The translations under genes and the position numbers were made by a program. Below, piece by piece: positions 1 to 11,065 of a stretch of 64,000 nt of DNA. The stretch is from Sva-07 sp963728195 (lineage in GTDB: Bacteria > Actinomycetota > Acidimicrobiia > Acidimicrobiales > Ilumatobacteraceae), in contig CAVSIX010000001.1 in assembly GCA_963728195.1 (NCBI GenBank), forward strand, positions 1 through 64,000. Reading direction: 5' to 3'. The notes below the pieces were generated by a model that saw only the letters and a program-made list of their open reading frames with translations, did no database searches and was not told the DNA's origin. How positions within the stretch are numbered: position 1 is the stretch's first letter; every line of letters begins with the position of its first letter.

Positions 1-669
1 GTTTCCGGCCGAGGGCATCGACTTCTACGAACGACTCGAAGCCGACAACTCCAAGGTGTTCTGGGAGGCGAACAACATGGCTCACTTCGAATCCGTGAAG
101 CGGTCTTTGGCACTCGATCTGTGCGAGGAACTCGCCGAGTCCGGACCCTTCCACATGTTCCGCCCGCACAACGACCTCCGGCTCTCCAAGAACAAGCCGC
201 CGTACAAGACGCATCAAGGCGCGGGCACCGGCGAGTCGGAAGGGGGCGCTGGCCACTACTTCCACATCTCCGGCGGCCGGGTTGATGTGCGGCACTGGCT
301 ACTACGCGATGGCGAGCCACCAGCTGGCCCGCTTCTGGTTGGCCGTCGTCGCCTACCCAACACGGCCCGGAAATTGCTGCTATTGTCGATGATCTGGCCA
401 AGGGGGAGCAAGGAACGCGATCAGTGACATTCAGGAGCTGAATACGGCGCCTCGCGGTTTCGACAAGGAGCATCCGTGGATCGAACTGATCCGCCGGAAG
501 GGCCTCATAGATATGTCGAAGAGAGTTCGGCACGCCGAAGTGGCTGCACACCAAGCAGGCGGCCGCCAAGCGAGTCCGCGACTCGTGGACCGGCGTCGCC
601 GACCTGTGCGCCTGGCTCGACGCCCACGTCGGCCCCAGCACCCTCCCGCCCGACGACCGCCCGTTCTGA
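1..669 (+). pseudogene. Decayed DUF2461 gene, upstream copy of a tandem duplication
   Basis: The first ~270 bases encode a clear DUF2461 N-terminus: GIDFYERLEADNSKVFWEAN, then FHMFRPHNDLRLSKNKPPYK and ESEGGAGHY. The frame breaks near 282, where one base is missing. GYYAMASHQLARF continues in another frame, a stop follows at 425-427, and the C-terminal part (GTPKW, CAWLDAHVGP, DDRPF) lies in yet other frames up to the TGA at 667-669. Several independent frame changes make this a pseudogene, not one sequencing error. It aligns along its whole length with the copy at 704-1345. The window begins just inside the gene, so its true start is not visible. DUF2461 proteins have no established biochemical function. 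Confidence 0.8.
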
Positions 670-671
670 AG

Positions 672-704
672 CGTCACGCCTGGGGTCTGACCCCCGGCGT
701 GACG
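672..704. repeat. 33-nt inverted repeat, family I, copy 1
   Basis: CGTCACGCC and GGCGTGACG flank the core GGGGTCTGACCCC. It lies 2 nt after the stop of the first DUF2461 copy and is read through in frame by the open frame of the second copy, so it is the junction of the tandem duplication. Confidence 0.9.
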
Positions 705-1345
705 CCGAGGGCATCGAGTTCTACGAGCAGCTCGGCGCCGACAACTCCCGAGCGTTCTGGCAGGCGAACAAGCATCGCTACGACGAGTTCGTCAAGCAGC
801 CGATGGTCGAGCTGACCGAGGCCCTCGCCGACTACGGGCCCTTCCACATGTTCCGCCCGTACAACGACGTCCGTTTCTCGAAGAACAAGCCGCCGTACAA
901 GACGGCCCAGGGTGCGTACGGCGAGTCCGAGGGCGGGGCCGGGCACTACGTGCAGTTCTCCGCCACGGGTTTGATGGTGGGCGCCGGTTACTACGCCATG
1001 GCCAAAGATCAGCTCGAGCGGTTCCGCACCGCGATCGACGGCGATGCGACCGGCTCTGAACTCGCCGCACTCGTGGCCGGCGCCGAGAAGCGCAAGTACA
1101 CGATCGACGCCATCGACACGCTCAAGACCGCACCACGTGGCTATCCGAAGGATCACGCCCGGATCGAGTTGCTGCGGCGCAAGGGGTTGATCGCCATGCA
1201 GCAGTTCGGGACGCCGAAGTGGATCCACACCGCCGGCGCCGCCAAGCGAGTTCGCGATTCGTGGGCCGGTGTCGCCGACCTGTGCGCCTGGCTCGACTCC
1301 CACGTCGGGCCCAGCACCCTCCCGCCCGACGACCGCCCGTTCTGA
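704..1345 (+). CDS. DUF2461 family protein, downstream copy lacking a native start
   Basis: The frame encodes an intact DUF2461 domain: GIEFYEQLGADNSRAFWQAN, FHMFRPYNDVRFSKNKPPYK, GESEGGAGHY, GAGYYAMAKDQLERF and GTPKWIHT, ending CAWLDSHVGPSTLPPDDRPF. Homology to copy 1 begins at GCCGAGGGCATCGA, directly against the inverted repeat, so the usual first residues and ribosome-binding region are missing. The only upstream in-frame start is GTG 476, preceded by AGGAG at 466-470; that would add about 76 residues of out-of-frame copy 1 sequence plus the translated repeat. The next in-frame ATG is 803, inside the domain. The protein may be made from GTG 476 or not at all. The domain assignment is firm; expression is doubtful. 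Confidence 0.6.
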   Translation, partial: AEGIEFYEQLGADNSRAFWQANKHRYDEFVKQPMVELTEALADYGPFHMFRPYNDVRFSKNKPPYKTAQGAYGESEGGAGHYVQFSATGLMVGAGYYAMAKDQLERFRTAIDGDATGSELAALVAGAEKRKYTIDAIDTLKTAPRGYPKDHARIELLRRKGLIAMQQFGTPKWIHTAGAAKRVRDSWAGVADLCAWLDSHVGPSTLPPDDRPF

Positions 1346-1347
1346 AG

Positions 1348-1380
1348 CGTCACGCCTGGGGTCTGACCCCCGGCGTGACG
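1348..1380. repeat. 33-nt inverted repeat, family I, copy 2
   Basis: Identical to the copy at 672-704 and in the same place, 2 nt after the DUF2461 stop. The element was therefore part of the duplicated unit. Confidence 0.9.
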
Positions 1381-1442
1381 CCGATGTCACCGTCTGCCCT
1401 GGGCCGATCGACCCGGGATCGGAGGCTCGGCTGACCCATCGC

Positions 1443-1448
1443 TATGGT
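1443..1448 (+). promoter_or_regulatory. Candidate -10 hexamer for a leaderless transcript
   Basis: TATGGT lies 6 nt before the ATG at 1455, the TAnnnT-to-start spacing typical of leaderless actinobacterial genes. No Shine-Dalgarno sequence is present. Confidence 0.5.
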
Positions 1449-1454
1449 CGTCGA

Positions 1455-2102
1455 ATGCGCTCCTCACAACGTCTCGTCATGCTCGCCGCCGTCGGTTCAC
1501 TCGCTTTTGCTGCCTGTGGCGGAAGCGATGACGTCAGCGATGCGATCGATTCGATCGGTTCGGCGCCCGCGAATGACGTGTCCGACGATGGGGCGGCTGC
1601 GGACCAGGAGTCCGACGCTGCGACCAGCGATTCGTCGGGTGCTGGCTTCGGCGAGTTCATCTCCGGAACGATCGCGTTCAGTGGGGGCGAGGACGAGACG
1701 TACGCCATCGACGACCCGGCCTCTGCGTTCACCGGCTCCGGCGGGTGCGGCGGTGGCCAATTCGGATTCAGCATCAATGCCGTTGCGCCTGACACCGGTT
1801 ACACCTTGTTCCAGCTCAGCGCGGGCATGGATGAAGACCTGAGTGGCGGTGCCACCGGCACGTACGACGTCGACGAGGTGGCCCTGCTCGTGGTGCCCGA
1901 CGGCGACCTCAGCGCCAGTCGCAGATACGAGGGCCCTGGCACGATTGCGGTCACCGAGCACGACACCGGTGGAATCGACTCCGACCTCAACTCTCGGCGG
2001 ATGGCGATCACGCTCGAAGGGACACTCGATGCGATGGGCTCCGACGCCGACGGCACCGTCGATGTGTCCGCGGACGTGCTCTGGGTGATGGGCTGCCCCT
2101 GA
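1455..2102 (+). CDS. Exported lipoprotein of unknown function
   Basis: A 215-residue protein begins MRSSQRLVMLAAVGSLAFAACGG, a signal peptide ending in a lipobox (FAAC), so the mature protein should be lipid-anchored outside the membrane. A low-complexity Asp/Ser/Ala stretch follows (about residues 25-65), then a globular region rich in Gly and acidic residues with a GCGGG cluster and a C-terminal MGC. I recognise no enzymatic motif. The ATG at 1455 was chosen because the signal peptide starts there and a TAnnnT hexamer lies 6 nt upstream. The frame is open further upstream only into the repeat and DUF2461 sequence. Confidence 0.75.
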   Translation: MRSSQRLVMLAAVGSLAFAACGGSDDVSDAIDSIGSAPANDVSDDGAAADQESDAATSDSSGAGFGEFISGTIAFSGGEDETYAIDDPASAFTGSGGCGGGQFGFSINAVAPDTGYTLFQLSAGMDEDLSGGATGTYDVDEVALLVVPDGDLSASRRYEGPGTIAVTEHDTGGIDSDLNSRRMAITLEGTLDAMGSDADGTVDVSADVLWVMGCP

Positions 2103-2130
2103 CGTCCATCCTGACGGGCTCGGAATCGGG

Positions 2131-2163
2131 CGTTACACCTGGGGTCTGACCCCTGGCGTAACG
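2131..2163. repeat. 33-nt inverted repeat, family I, copy 3
   Basis: CGTTAC and GTAACG form the outer arms around GGGGTCTGACCCC, with one A/C mismatch in the middle of the arm. The outer pair is T-A where copies 1, 2 and 4 have C-G. It lies between two co-directional genes for exported proteins. Confidence 0.9.
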
Positions 2164-2233
2164 AGTTGTCATCCGGGATCGGTCGGGCTCCGTAGAGGTG
2201 GTGTTGTCCGTCAACCCATTGAGGAGTAAAACC

Positions 2234-2539
2234 ATGCGTAAGAAGATTGCCATCGCGCTCACCGCCGGCGTCGCCGCCGCCACCGTCGGATTCGGAGCCG
2301 CCGGCACCGCCAGCGCTGCGCCCAAGGGCGGGGGAGCCTGCGTCCAGGCAGGACTCGAAACCCTGAGGACTCTTGATCTCTTCCAGGATGCGACGAAGAA
2401 GAAGATCGACTACAGCACGCTCGCCGATGAGGAGAATGGCCCGATCTTCGCGAACTTGCCTGAGGGGTCGAACTTCTCGCTCGGTCAAGTCGTCAGCCTC
2501 CACGCGACGAATCCGACGCTTTTCGCCTGGTGCCGCTGA
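2234..2539 (+). CDS. Small secreted protein, Sec signal peptide
   Basis: A 101-residue protein has a typical signal peptide, MRKKIAIALTAGVAAATVGF followed by GAAGTASAA, with probable cleavage after ASA near residue 27. The mature part is about 70 residues and has only two cysteines (ACVQAG and the penultimate CR), which could pair. The ATG at 2234 has a good ribosome-binding site, GAGGAG at 2221-2226, so an earlier in-frame start at 2198 is unlikely. No domain recognised. It resembles the short exported proteins with a conserved Cys pair that are common in actinobacteria. Confidence 0.75.
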   Translation: MRKKIAIALTAGVAAATVGFGAAGTASAAPKGGGACVQAGLETLRTLDLFQDATKKKIDYSTLADEENGPIFANLPEGSNFSLGQVVSLHATNPTLFAWCR

Positions 2540-2567
2540 TCACCCGAGCTCTCTGACCGCCTGAAGG

Positions 2568-2603
2568 ACACCGCCCGCCCCACTCCCCGGGGGCGGGCGG
2601 TGT
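2568..2603 (+). terminator. GC-rich hairpin, probable terminator
   Basis: ACACCGCCCGCCCC pairs with GGGGCGGGCGGTGT across a short loop, starting 28 nt after the stop of the small secreted protein. The trailing T run is short (TGTTG), as is usual in GC-rich actinobacteria. Confidence 0.6.
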
Positions 2604-2650
2604 TGCGTCCGGGGACATGGAGCGAGCACTTCATCCAGCCCTTTGACAGA

Positions 2651-4198
<1,548 letters not shown>

Positions 4199-4199
4199 G

Positions 4200-5513
<1,314 letters not shown>

Positions 5514-5639
5514 TCTCCGCCCCTCCGGACGCGGACGGACGTGGTTCCAGCGCGTGTGGCGCGAATCAGCAATGCCGCCGTCGGGTACTTCGCGAGGGCG
5601 TGCGAACTGCGCACGCACATCTTGAGAGGAGGAATCGCA

Positions 5640-6362
5640 ATGGATCAGAATCCTGGTCTCGCACACGACACGACCACGCGAACCGCAACTCCCACCACCA
5701 CCACGTCGGGGTCCGACGGCGGTGACGGCAGCCGGTTCACCACCGAACGGTTCGAAGCGATCATCGTCGACACCGACAACGGCGACGGACGGTCGTGGGT
5801 GCGGCGCATCACCGGCTCGGCCGTATGGTCCGGGTTCGCCGTCGGATTCGCCGTCTGGGTGCTGCTCGAGCTGTTCCTGGCCGCGATCGACCTCGTGCCG
5901 CTCGGAATCTCCGGTTCGGGATTCGACGCCTCGGAACTGTGGTGGTCGGGTGCCGCCTCGGTCGTCGCACTGTTCGTCGGCGGGCTCGTCGCCGGTGCGG
6001 GCGGGCGTTCGCGCCGCGCGACCGACGGCGCACTCCAGGGCATCGTGACCTGGGCGGTGACGACCGTGGCGATCGTGGTGCTCGTGGCGATCGGCGCCGG
6101 TGTCGGCTTCGGTGCGCTCGGCGCATCGCTGAACAACGCCGAGAACCAGTCGAACATCTCGCTCGATCAGCAGCAGCAGGCCGAGGACCAGGGCTTCGTC
6201 CTGACCCAAGGTGAGGCGGAGGAGTCGGCCGGTGTCGGCGCACTGTTCCTGGGCCTGACCGTGGTCGCAGCGGCCGCAGGTGGGATGCTCGGCGCCGCCA
6301 TGGCCCGCACGAACGACGACAACGGTCGCGATCGGGACCGCACGACGGCCGTTCGTCGCTGA
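5640..6362 (+). CDS. Integral membrane protein with about four TM helices
   Basis: A 240-residue protein with a hydrophilic Thr-rich N-terminus (about 55 residues) and four hydrophobic helices: AVWSGFAVGFAVWVLLELFL, LWWSGAASVVALFVGGLVAG, a long segment from VTWAVTTVAIVVLVAIGAG, and ALFLGLTVVAAAAGGMLGA. Helices 1 and 2 have the WSGF/WSGA-type starts seen in a family of uncharacterised membrane proteins sometimes labelled PhnA-like; that assignment is only suggestive. ATG 5640 is supported by a strong Shine-Dalgarno, GAGAGGAGGA at 5624-5633. No catalytic motif is visible. Confidence 0.7.
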   Translation: MDQNPGLAHDTTTRTATPTTTTSGSDGGDGSRFTTERFEAIIVDTDNGDGRSWVRRITGSAVWSGFAVGFAVWVLLELFLAAIDLVPLGISGSGFDASELWWSGAASVVALFVGGLVAGAGGRSRRATDGALQGIVTWAVTTVAIVVLVAIGAGVGFGALGASLNNAENQSNISLDQQQQAEDQGFVLTQGEAEESAGVGALFLGLTVVAAAAGGMLGAAMARTNDDNGRDRDRTTAVRR

Positions 6363-6432
6363 CCGATCGCCGGACCTGCGGTCACGGTTCGGTGGCGCGA
6401 CGAGTACCGTGGTGGGTACGTCAGCACGTTCC

Positions 6433-8637
6433 ATGCCGAGCCGGGGCCGCAGGCTGGCTCTCGGCGCCACCGCCGTCGTCACCGTCGGGCTTGCCGGCGC
6501 GTACGCGTCGACGATCGGAGCCCAAGCGGCGACCGATCCGATCGTCACCGAACTGGTGTCGATCGACGGCGACGGAGTCCGCCAAGATCTTCCGGACAAC
6601 GCCGTTCCGGCGATGTCCGACACCGGTGGAGTGGTGGCCTACGAGACCGCTGGGCCCGTCGGAACCGGCGCCGCATCGCCCTTCGACGGCCGCCGGGTCT
6701 GGATCCGTGATCGCGTCGGCGACACCAGCCGGTCGGTCGCCGAGAACAACAGCGTGGCACCGGGCGTCAGCGGCGACGGTTGCCTGGTCGCCTACACGGT
6801 CGTCGGCGTCGACCAGGCGACGCTCACCGCAGTCGACCGGTGTGCCACCGCAGTCCCATCGCCGCTGCCGGGCGGCACGAAGCTCGACACCGTCACCCTC
6901 GACGCCCTCACTCCGAAAGCACCTGTCACCGATGCCGCGGGACCTCAGGTCGTGCCCGAAGCGGCCACTTCCCCGACGGCGATCGTCGCGGCGCCGTCAC
7001 TGTCGTTCGACGGATCGACCATCGTCTGGTCGACCGGCCGTGAGGTCCGCCGGTACGTCCGTCCGGCCGCCGGTGAGCCCTTCGTCCGCAGCGGCACCTT
7101 CGACGTCATCGTCGGCGGGTCGACCGCTACCGTCACCGGCGTCGCCACCGACGTGTCGTCGGACGGCAACACGGTCGTCTTCGTCGCCGGCCCGGGCACG
7201 TCGCCGTTCGAGCCCGCCACCGCCGACGTGTACGTGTGGACGTCGACCGATCCCCAGGCGGATCCCGAGCTGCTCTCCGCCACGTCGTCGGGCGACCCTG
7301 CAACGTCCGACTCGACGTCACCGACGATCACGTCCGACGGTGCCTTCGTCGTGTTCCAGTCGAGCAACCTCGACCTGCCCGTCGTCGGCACGTCGACGGT
7401 GACCGCTCCGTTCGTCGTCGGCGTCGACCTCGCCGGGCGAACCGCCCAGATCCTGGTCGACGACGCCGACCGTCCCGCCGTGTCTGCGGACGGACAACAC
7501 GTCGTGTACCGACGCGGCGAGGCGATCCGGCTGCTGTCGTCGGACGGCACGTCGACCACCGATCACGGGATCGACGAACTCGTCGACGCCCGCCCGATCG
7601 GAGCGCTGTCGATCTCGCAGTTCGGTCGCTGGATCGTGTACGCCAGCGCGGTCGAACCGACGGCGACGCCGACCGTGACCCCCGAGGGGCCGACCGGCCC
7701 GCCGACCGCGACGCCGGCGGTGTGGGCCATCGACCGCGCGTCGTCGAACACCGACGTCGTCGACACCACCACCTCCACCACAGCGCCGACCACCACGGTG
7801 CCTGCCTCCACCACGCCGCCGCCGACGACGGCGGTGGTCGACACCGCACCGACCGTGCCGGCGGCCACACTGCCGGCCACCCCGGTCGTTCCCCCGAGCA
7901 CCACCGTCGGCGGCGGAAGCCGCCGCGTCCCGCTGCCGGCGCCGCGTCCGACGAGGCCGTCGTCGCCCGCTCCGCAGTACCGCTCGCCGGTCGACACCGG
8001 CGTCACGGCGTACGCATCGCCGGTGACCTTCGATCCGACCGTGGTCGCCGCCGGGCGCCGAATCCAGCCGGTCATCCTCACCAACGCCGGCTCGCGCACC
8101 GTGCAGGTCGCCGGCGTGTCCATCGACGTGCAGGATGCGTTCACGGTCGTCGGCGACAGCTGCAGCGCGGCGCCGGTCGCCGCCGGCTCCTCGTGCTCGA
8201 TCGAAGTGCAGTTCGCCCCCGTCGCAGTCGGGGCCGCAAGCGCCGTCGTGACCTTCGAGTTGAGCGACGGCCCGCTCGTCACGGCACTCGTCGACGGCCA
8301 AGGCGTCCCCGAGCCCACCCTCGACCTCGTCCCCGAGGTTGCAGGCGCCGGCCAGACGGTCAGCGTGTTCGGCGCGGGGTTCCCACCTGGAGCCACCGTC
8401 GAACTCACCCGGCCCGGCACGTCGATCCCCGAGCTGATCGTCGTCGACCCCGACGGCACGTTCGCACACGTCATCGTCGTGCTCCCGAACACGCCGGTCG
8501 GGCCGACGACACTCACCGTGCAAGGCCAACCCGACGCGTTCGACGACGTCGGCGCCGAGCTGTTGGTGTCGAACCGCAGGGCCGCTTCGGCCGACGCTGC
8601 GCTGCGGGTCGGGCCAGCCGGCTCCTTCGGCCGCTGA
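6433..8637 (+). CDS. Secreted multi-domain protein: TolB-like propeller, Thr/Pro linker, two Ig-like modules
   Basis: A 734-residue exported protein. An Arg-rich signal peptide (MPSRGRRLALGATAVVTVGL) precedes at least six PD40/TolB-type blades, recognisable by SGDGCLVAYT, SFDGSTIVWS, SSDGNTVVFV, TSDGAFVVFQ, SADGQHVVYR and SQFGRWIVYA. A Thr/Pro-rich linker follows (about residues 435-500). Next is an ASPM/HYDIN or choice-of-anchor-D type module (VTFDPTVVAAGRR, SCSIEVQFAPVAVG), then an IPT/TIG-like module (VFGAGFPPGATVELT). No membrane anchor or sortase motif ends the protein. It converges on the membrane-anchored beta-sandwich protein at 8692-9909. A role in surface or scaffold binding is inferred from architecture only. 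Confidence 0.75.
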   Translation: MPSRGRRLALGATAVVTVGLAGAYASTIGAQAATDPIVTELVSIDGDGVRQDLPDNAVPAMSDTGGVVAYETAGPVGTGAASPFDGRRVWIRDRVGDTSRSVAENNSVAPGVSGDGCLVAYTVVGVDQATLTAVDRCATAVPSPLPGGTKLDTVTLDALTPKAPVTDAAGPQVVPEAATSPTAIVAAPSLSFDGSTIVWSTGREVRRYVRPAAGEPFVRSGTFDVIVGGSTATVTGVATDVSSDGNTVVFVAGPGTSPFEPATADVYVWTSTDPQADPELLSATSSGDPATSDSTSPTITSDGAFVVFQSSNLDLPVVGTSTVTAPFVVGVDLAGRTAQILVDDADRPAVSADGQHVVYRRGEAIRLLSSDGTSTTDHGIDELVDARPIGALSISQFGRWIVYASAVEPTATPTVTPEGPTGPPTATPAVWAIDRASSNTDVVDTTTSTTAPTTTVPASTTPPPTTAVVDTAPTVPAATLPATPVVPPSTTVGGGSRRVPLPAPRPTRPSSPAPQYRSPVDTGVTAYASPVTFDPTVVAAGRRIQPVILTNAGSRTVQVAGVSIDVQDAFTVVGDSCSAAPVAAGSSCSIEVQFAPVAVGAASAVVTFELSDGPLVTALVDGQGVPEPTLDLVPEVAGAGQTVSVFGAGFPPGATVELTRPGTSIPELIVVDPDGTFAHVIVVLPNTPVGPTTLTVQGQPDAFDDVGAELLVSNRRAASADAALRVGPAGSFGR

Positions 8638-8691
8638 CACCACAGCGCACAGCGCAGTGCAGTAGCACCGTCGCTCGGACGTGGCGATCGG

Positions 8692-9909
8692 TCAGCCGAG
8701 CTCGTCGACGAAGCCGACCAGCGATGCGGCGACGGGACACGTGTCGGCACCACTTCCCGGAGTGCGGCACTCGACGTCGAGCACGATGTCGGCGTCGTCG
8801 CCGAACTGGTATGGCGCCACGAAGTGCAGATCGAAGTCTCGGAAGTTGGCCAGTTCGGACTGGAGGAGCACCTCGTCGCCGCGCAGCAACGACACCGTTC
8901 CGACGGCTCCCGTCGGGTTCTGGAACACCACATCGGTGATCGAGACGACCGTTCCCACAGCGACGGCCGCGCTGTCCTGTGCGGTGTTGCCTGCGCTCGG
9001 CGCCACCTCCAGCCGGACGTCGAACGGCTCACCGAGCGGAAGCTCCTCGGCCTCCGCTGCGGCGGCATCCAACTCGTCGATACGTTGCTGCAGGGCGATG
9101 CGGTCCTGCTCGATCGCCTCGGCTGCGGCGTCATCGGCAGTGTCCTGCACCCAGGGACGAAGCACGGCGAACCAGGCGATCGCGCCGATCACCAGGGCAG
9201 CGACGGCGCCAGCAGCAGCGGGTCCGACCCAGTTGGGGACCCGTGGCCGTTGCTGGAAGGTGCCGGCCAGCTCGTCAGAACGGCCGTCGGCCGACGTGGC
9301 GCGCAGTGTGAAGTCGTGGTCGAGCTTCGGCCCGCTCCAATACGTGGTGGCGGGGATGATCCGCACGGGAAGGTCGCCGGCCACGCCGGGTGCGACGGCG
9401 AGCGACGTCTGTCCGACCTCGACGCCGACGTCGGTCATCGCCGTGTCGGCGGCCACGTCGATCATGACGGCGACGTTGCCGCTGTTGGCGACTCGCACCA
9501 CGTGCTGGCCCCGCCTCGAGCCCCGCGAGCGCGCAGGTTGTAGCGCGATCGCGTAGTCGCTGTGGGCGGCGATCTCCACCGTCGCGACTGCGACGGCGAG
9601 CGTGCCGGCTGGCTCATCGACCGGCTCATCGGTGTCGAGCGCCGCCGGTGTGACCTCGGCGGTGAGCGTGTAGCTGCCGGCGGCCACCGTCGACGGCGCG
9701 AACAACGTGACGACGACATCGACGATCTGATTGGTCTCGATGGTCACCGTCGTCGACTCGAGGCGGGCGTGTTCGCTGAACTCTCCCGACACCGACAGTG
9801 CCACCGTTCGCGTGTCGGGCTCGTCGCTGTACAGACGCAGTGTGGACGTCGCTGTCACGTTCGGGAGCAGATCGATCTGCTCGGGCGCAAAGCTTGCGGT
9901 CACGGCCAT
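8692..9909 (-). CDS. Membrane-anchored beta-sandwich protein with coiled coil (COG1470-like)
   Basis: A 405-residue protein. The N-terminal 220 residues have no signal peptide and are built of beta-rich repeats resembling COG1470-type (NPCBM/CARDB-like) sandwiches; VRVANSGNVAVMIDVAA and TLRATSADGRSDELAGTF are typical strands. A single TM helix lies at about 228-250 (AAGAVAALVIGAIAWFAVL), then an Ala/Glu-rich coiled coil (255-290), then a second beta-rich domain with two cysteines. The N-terminal sandwiches probably face the cytoplasm. A TAnnnT hexamer 6 nt before the ATG suggests a leaderless transcript diverging from clpP. Function unknown. Confidence 0.65.
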   Translation of the reverse strand: MAVTASFAPEQIDLLPNVTATSTLRLYSDEPDTRTVALSVSGEFSEHARLESTTVTIETNQIVDVVVTLFAPSTVAAGSYTLTAEVTPAALDTDEPVDEPAGTLAVAVATVEIAAHSDYAIALQPARSRGSRRGQHVVRVANSGNVAVMIDVAADTAMTDVGVEVGQTSLAVAPGVAGDLPVRIIPATTYWSGPKLDHDFTLRATSADGRSDELAGTFQQRPRVPNWVGPAAAGAVAALVIGAIAWFAVLRPWVQDTADDAAAEAIEQDRIALQQRIDELDAAAAEAEELPLGEPFDVRLEVAPSAGNTAQDSAAVAVGTVVSITDVVFQNPTGAVGTVSLLRGDEVLLQSELANFRDFDLHFVAPYQFGDDADIVLDVECRTPGSGADTCPVAASLVGFVDELG

Positions 9910-9915
9910 GCGTAG

Positions 9916-9921
9916 ACGGTA
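9916..9921 (-). promoter_or_regulatory. Candidate -10 hexamer, leaderless promoter of the COG1470-like gene
   Basis: On the minus strand TACCGT lies 6 nt before the ATG whose first base is 9909. It faces the clpP promoter about 43 nt away. Confidence 0.5.
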
Positions 9922-9963
9922 GTGCGTGCGGCGTGCTCGTGATTCCCTCCCGGTCGGGACCGA

Positions 9964-9969
9964 TAGCCT
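9964..9969 (+). promoter_or_regulatory. Candidate -10 hexamer, leaderless promoter of clpP
   Basis: TAGCCT is 7 nt before the ATG at 9977. No Shine-Dalgarno sequence intervenes. Confidence 0.5.
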
Positions 9970-9976
9970 TCGATCC

Positions 9977-10570
9977 ATGTCGGAACTCATGCAACCAGCA
10001 GCACTCGAGGGTGGATTCGATCCTCGCTCGGCCGTCTTCGACCGCCTTCTCAAGAACCGAGTCGTGATGCTGGGCTCCGATGTCAACGACGACATCGCCA
10101 ACCAGATCTGTGCGCAGCTGCTCTATCTCGAGGGCGAGGATCCCGGCCAGGACATCTGGCTGTACATCAACAGCCCCGGTGGTTCGGTGACCGCCGGCAT
10201 GGCGATCTACGACACCATGCAGTTCGTCGGCTGCGACGTCGCGACGGTCTGTCTCGGCCTCGCTGCGTCGATGGGCCAGTTCCTGCTGACCGCCGGCGCC
10301 CAGGGCAAGCGCTACACGCTGCCCAACGCCCGGGTGATGATGCACCAGCCGCTTGCCGGCCTGCGCGGGCAGGCATCCGACATCGCGATCCAGGCCGAGC
10401 AGCTCCGCTACACCAAGCTGCGCATGGCGACGTTGATCTCCGAGCACTCCGGCCAGACCCTCGAGCAGATCCAGGCCGACTCCGAGCGCGACCGCTGGTT
10501 CACCGCCGAGGAGGCCAAGGAGTACGGGCTCGTCGACAAGGTGATCCTGCGCCGCGGCGAGATCGCCTGA
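9977..10570 (+). CDS. clpP: ATP-dependent Clp protease proteolytic subunit
   Basis: A 197-residue ClpP serine peptidase. Counting from ATG 9977, the catalytic triad falls exactly on the canonical positions: S98 (GLAASMGQF), H123 (MMHQPLAG) and D172 (ERDRWFTAEEA). WLYINSPGGSVTAGMAIYDT is the strand lining the active site. It would form the tetradecameric barrel that degrades substrates unfolded by ClpX or ClpC. Actinobacteria normally carry clpP1-clpP2 as adjacent genes beside tig or clpX. Here the gene stands alone between unrelated genes, so any partner must be elsewhere. Confidence 0.95.
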   Translation: MSELMQPAALEGGFDPRSAVFDRLLKNRVVMLGSDVNDDIANQICAQLLYLEGEDPGQDIWLYINSPGGSVTAGMAIYDTMQFVGCDVATVCLGLAASMGQFLLTAGAQGKRYTLPNARVMMHQPLAGLRGQASDIAIQAEQLRYTKLRMATLISEHSGQTLEQIQADSERDRWFTAEEAKEYGLVDKVILRRGEIA

Positions 10571-10579
10571 CCCGAACCC

Positions 10580-11065
10580 TCAGGGCACCGACGTCGGCGC
10601 CGAGTCGTCCGGCGGCAGTGTCACGTCGAGGGGACCCTGCGGGACGATCGTGAACACCGGGCCGATGTCGACCGCGCAGTTCGCCAGCAACCACGCCTCG
10701 ACCGCTGCGGCCGACTTCTCGCTGGAGTAGATCGCCGTCAGCGCCTGCTGCTCGGATTCCTGATCGCCGACGACGACCGTGCTCGCCGTCTCGTAGGCCG
10801 ACACGATCTGATCCCAATCTGCCTGCACCCCCAGCGGGGCCAGTTCCCCGACGCTGCGGTACAGGTCGAGCAGCGGGCCGATGTCGTCGGTGTAGCCGAG
10901 CTGCGGATTGGTGAGCGCCTCCTTGTTGGCGGCCACCTCGCCGCAGAAGCGTTCGGCGCTCGGGGCTTCGTCGCCGCATGCACTCAGTGATGCGACCGTC
11001 GCCACGAGTGTCGTGACGGCCATCGCCGTCGATCGACGCGAGAGATCCGACCGCAGGTGCACCAT
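10580..11065 (-). CDS. Exported lipoprotein of unknown function
   Basis: A 161-residue protein begins MVHLRSDLSRRSTAMAVTTL, followed by VATVASLSACGDE: an Arg-containing n-region, a hydrophobic core and the lipobox LSAC. The mature part has two further cysteines (RFCGEV and LANCAV), likely a disulfide, and is otherwise helical in character. No catalytic motif recognised. A later in-frame start (MAVTTLVATV) is possible but would lose the basic n-region. It converges with clpP; the stops are 9 nt apart. Confidence 0.7.
   Translation of the reverse strand: MVHLRSDLSRRSTAMAVTTLVATVASLSACGDEAPSAERFCGEVAANKEALTNPQLGYTDDIGPLLDLYRSVGELAPLGVQADWDQIVSAYETASTVVVGDQESEQQALTAIYSSEKSAAAVEAWLLANCAVDIGPVFTIVPQGPLDVTLPPDDSAPTSVP

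Noticed and set aside
6433..9909. Remnant of an extracellular contractile injection system locus.
   Set aside because: No sheath, tube, baseplate or AAA loader gene is in the window. The module architectures alone are insufficient.
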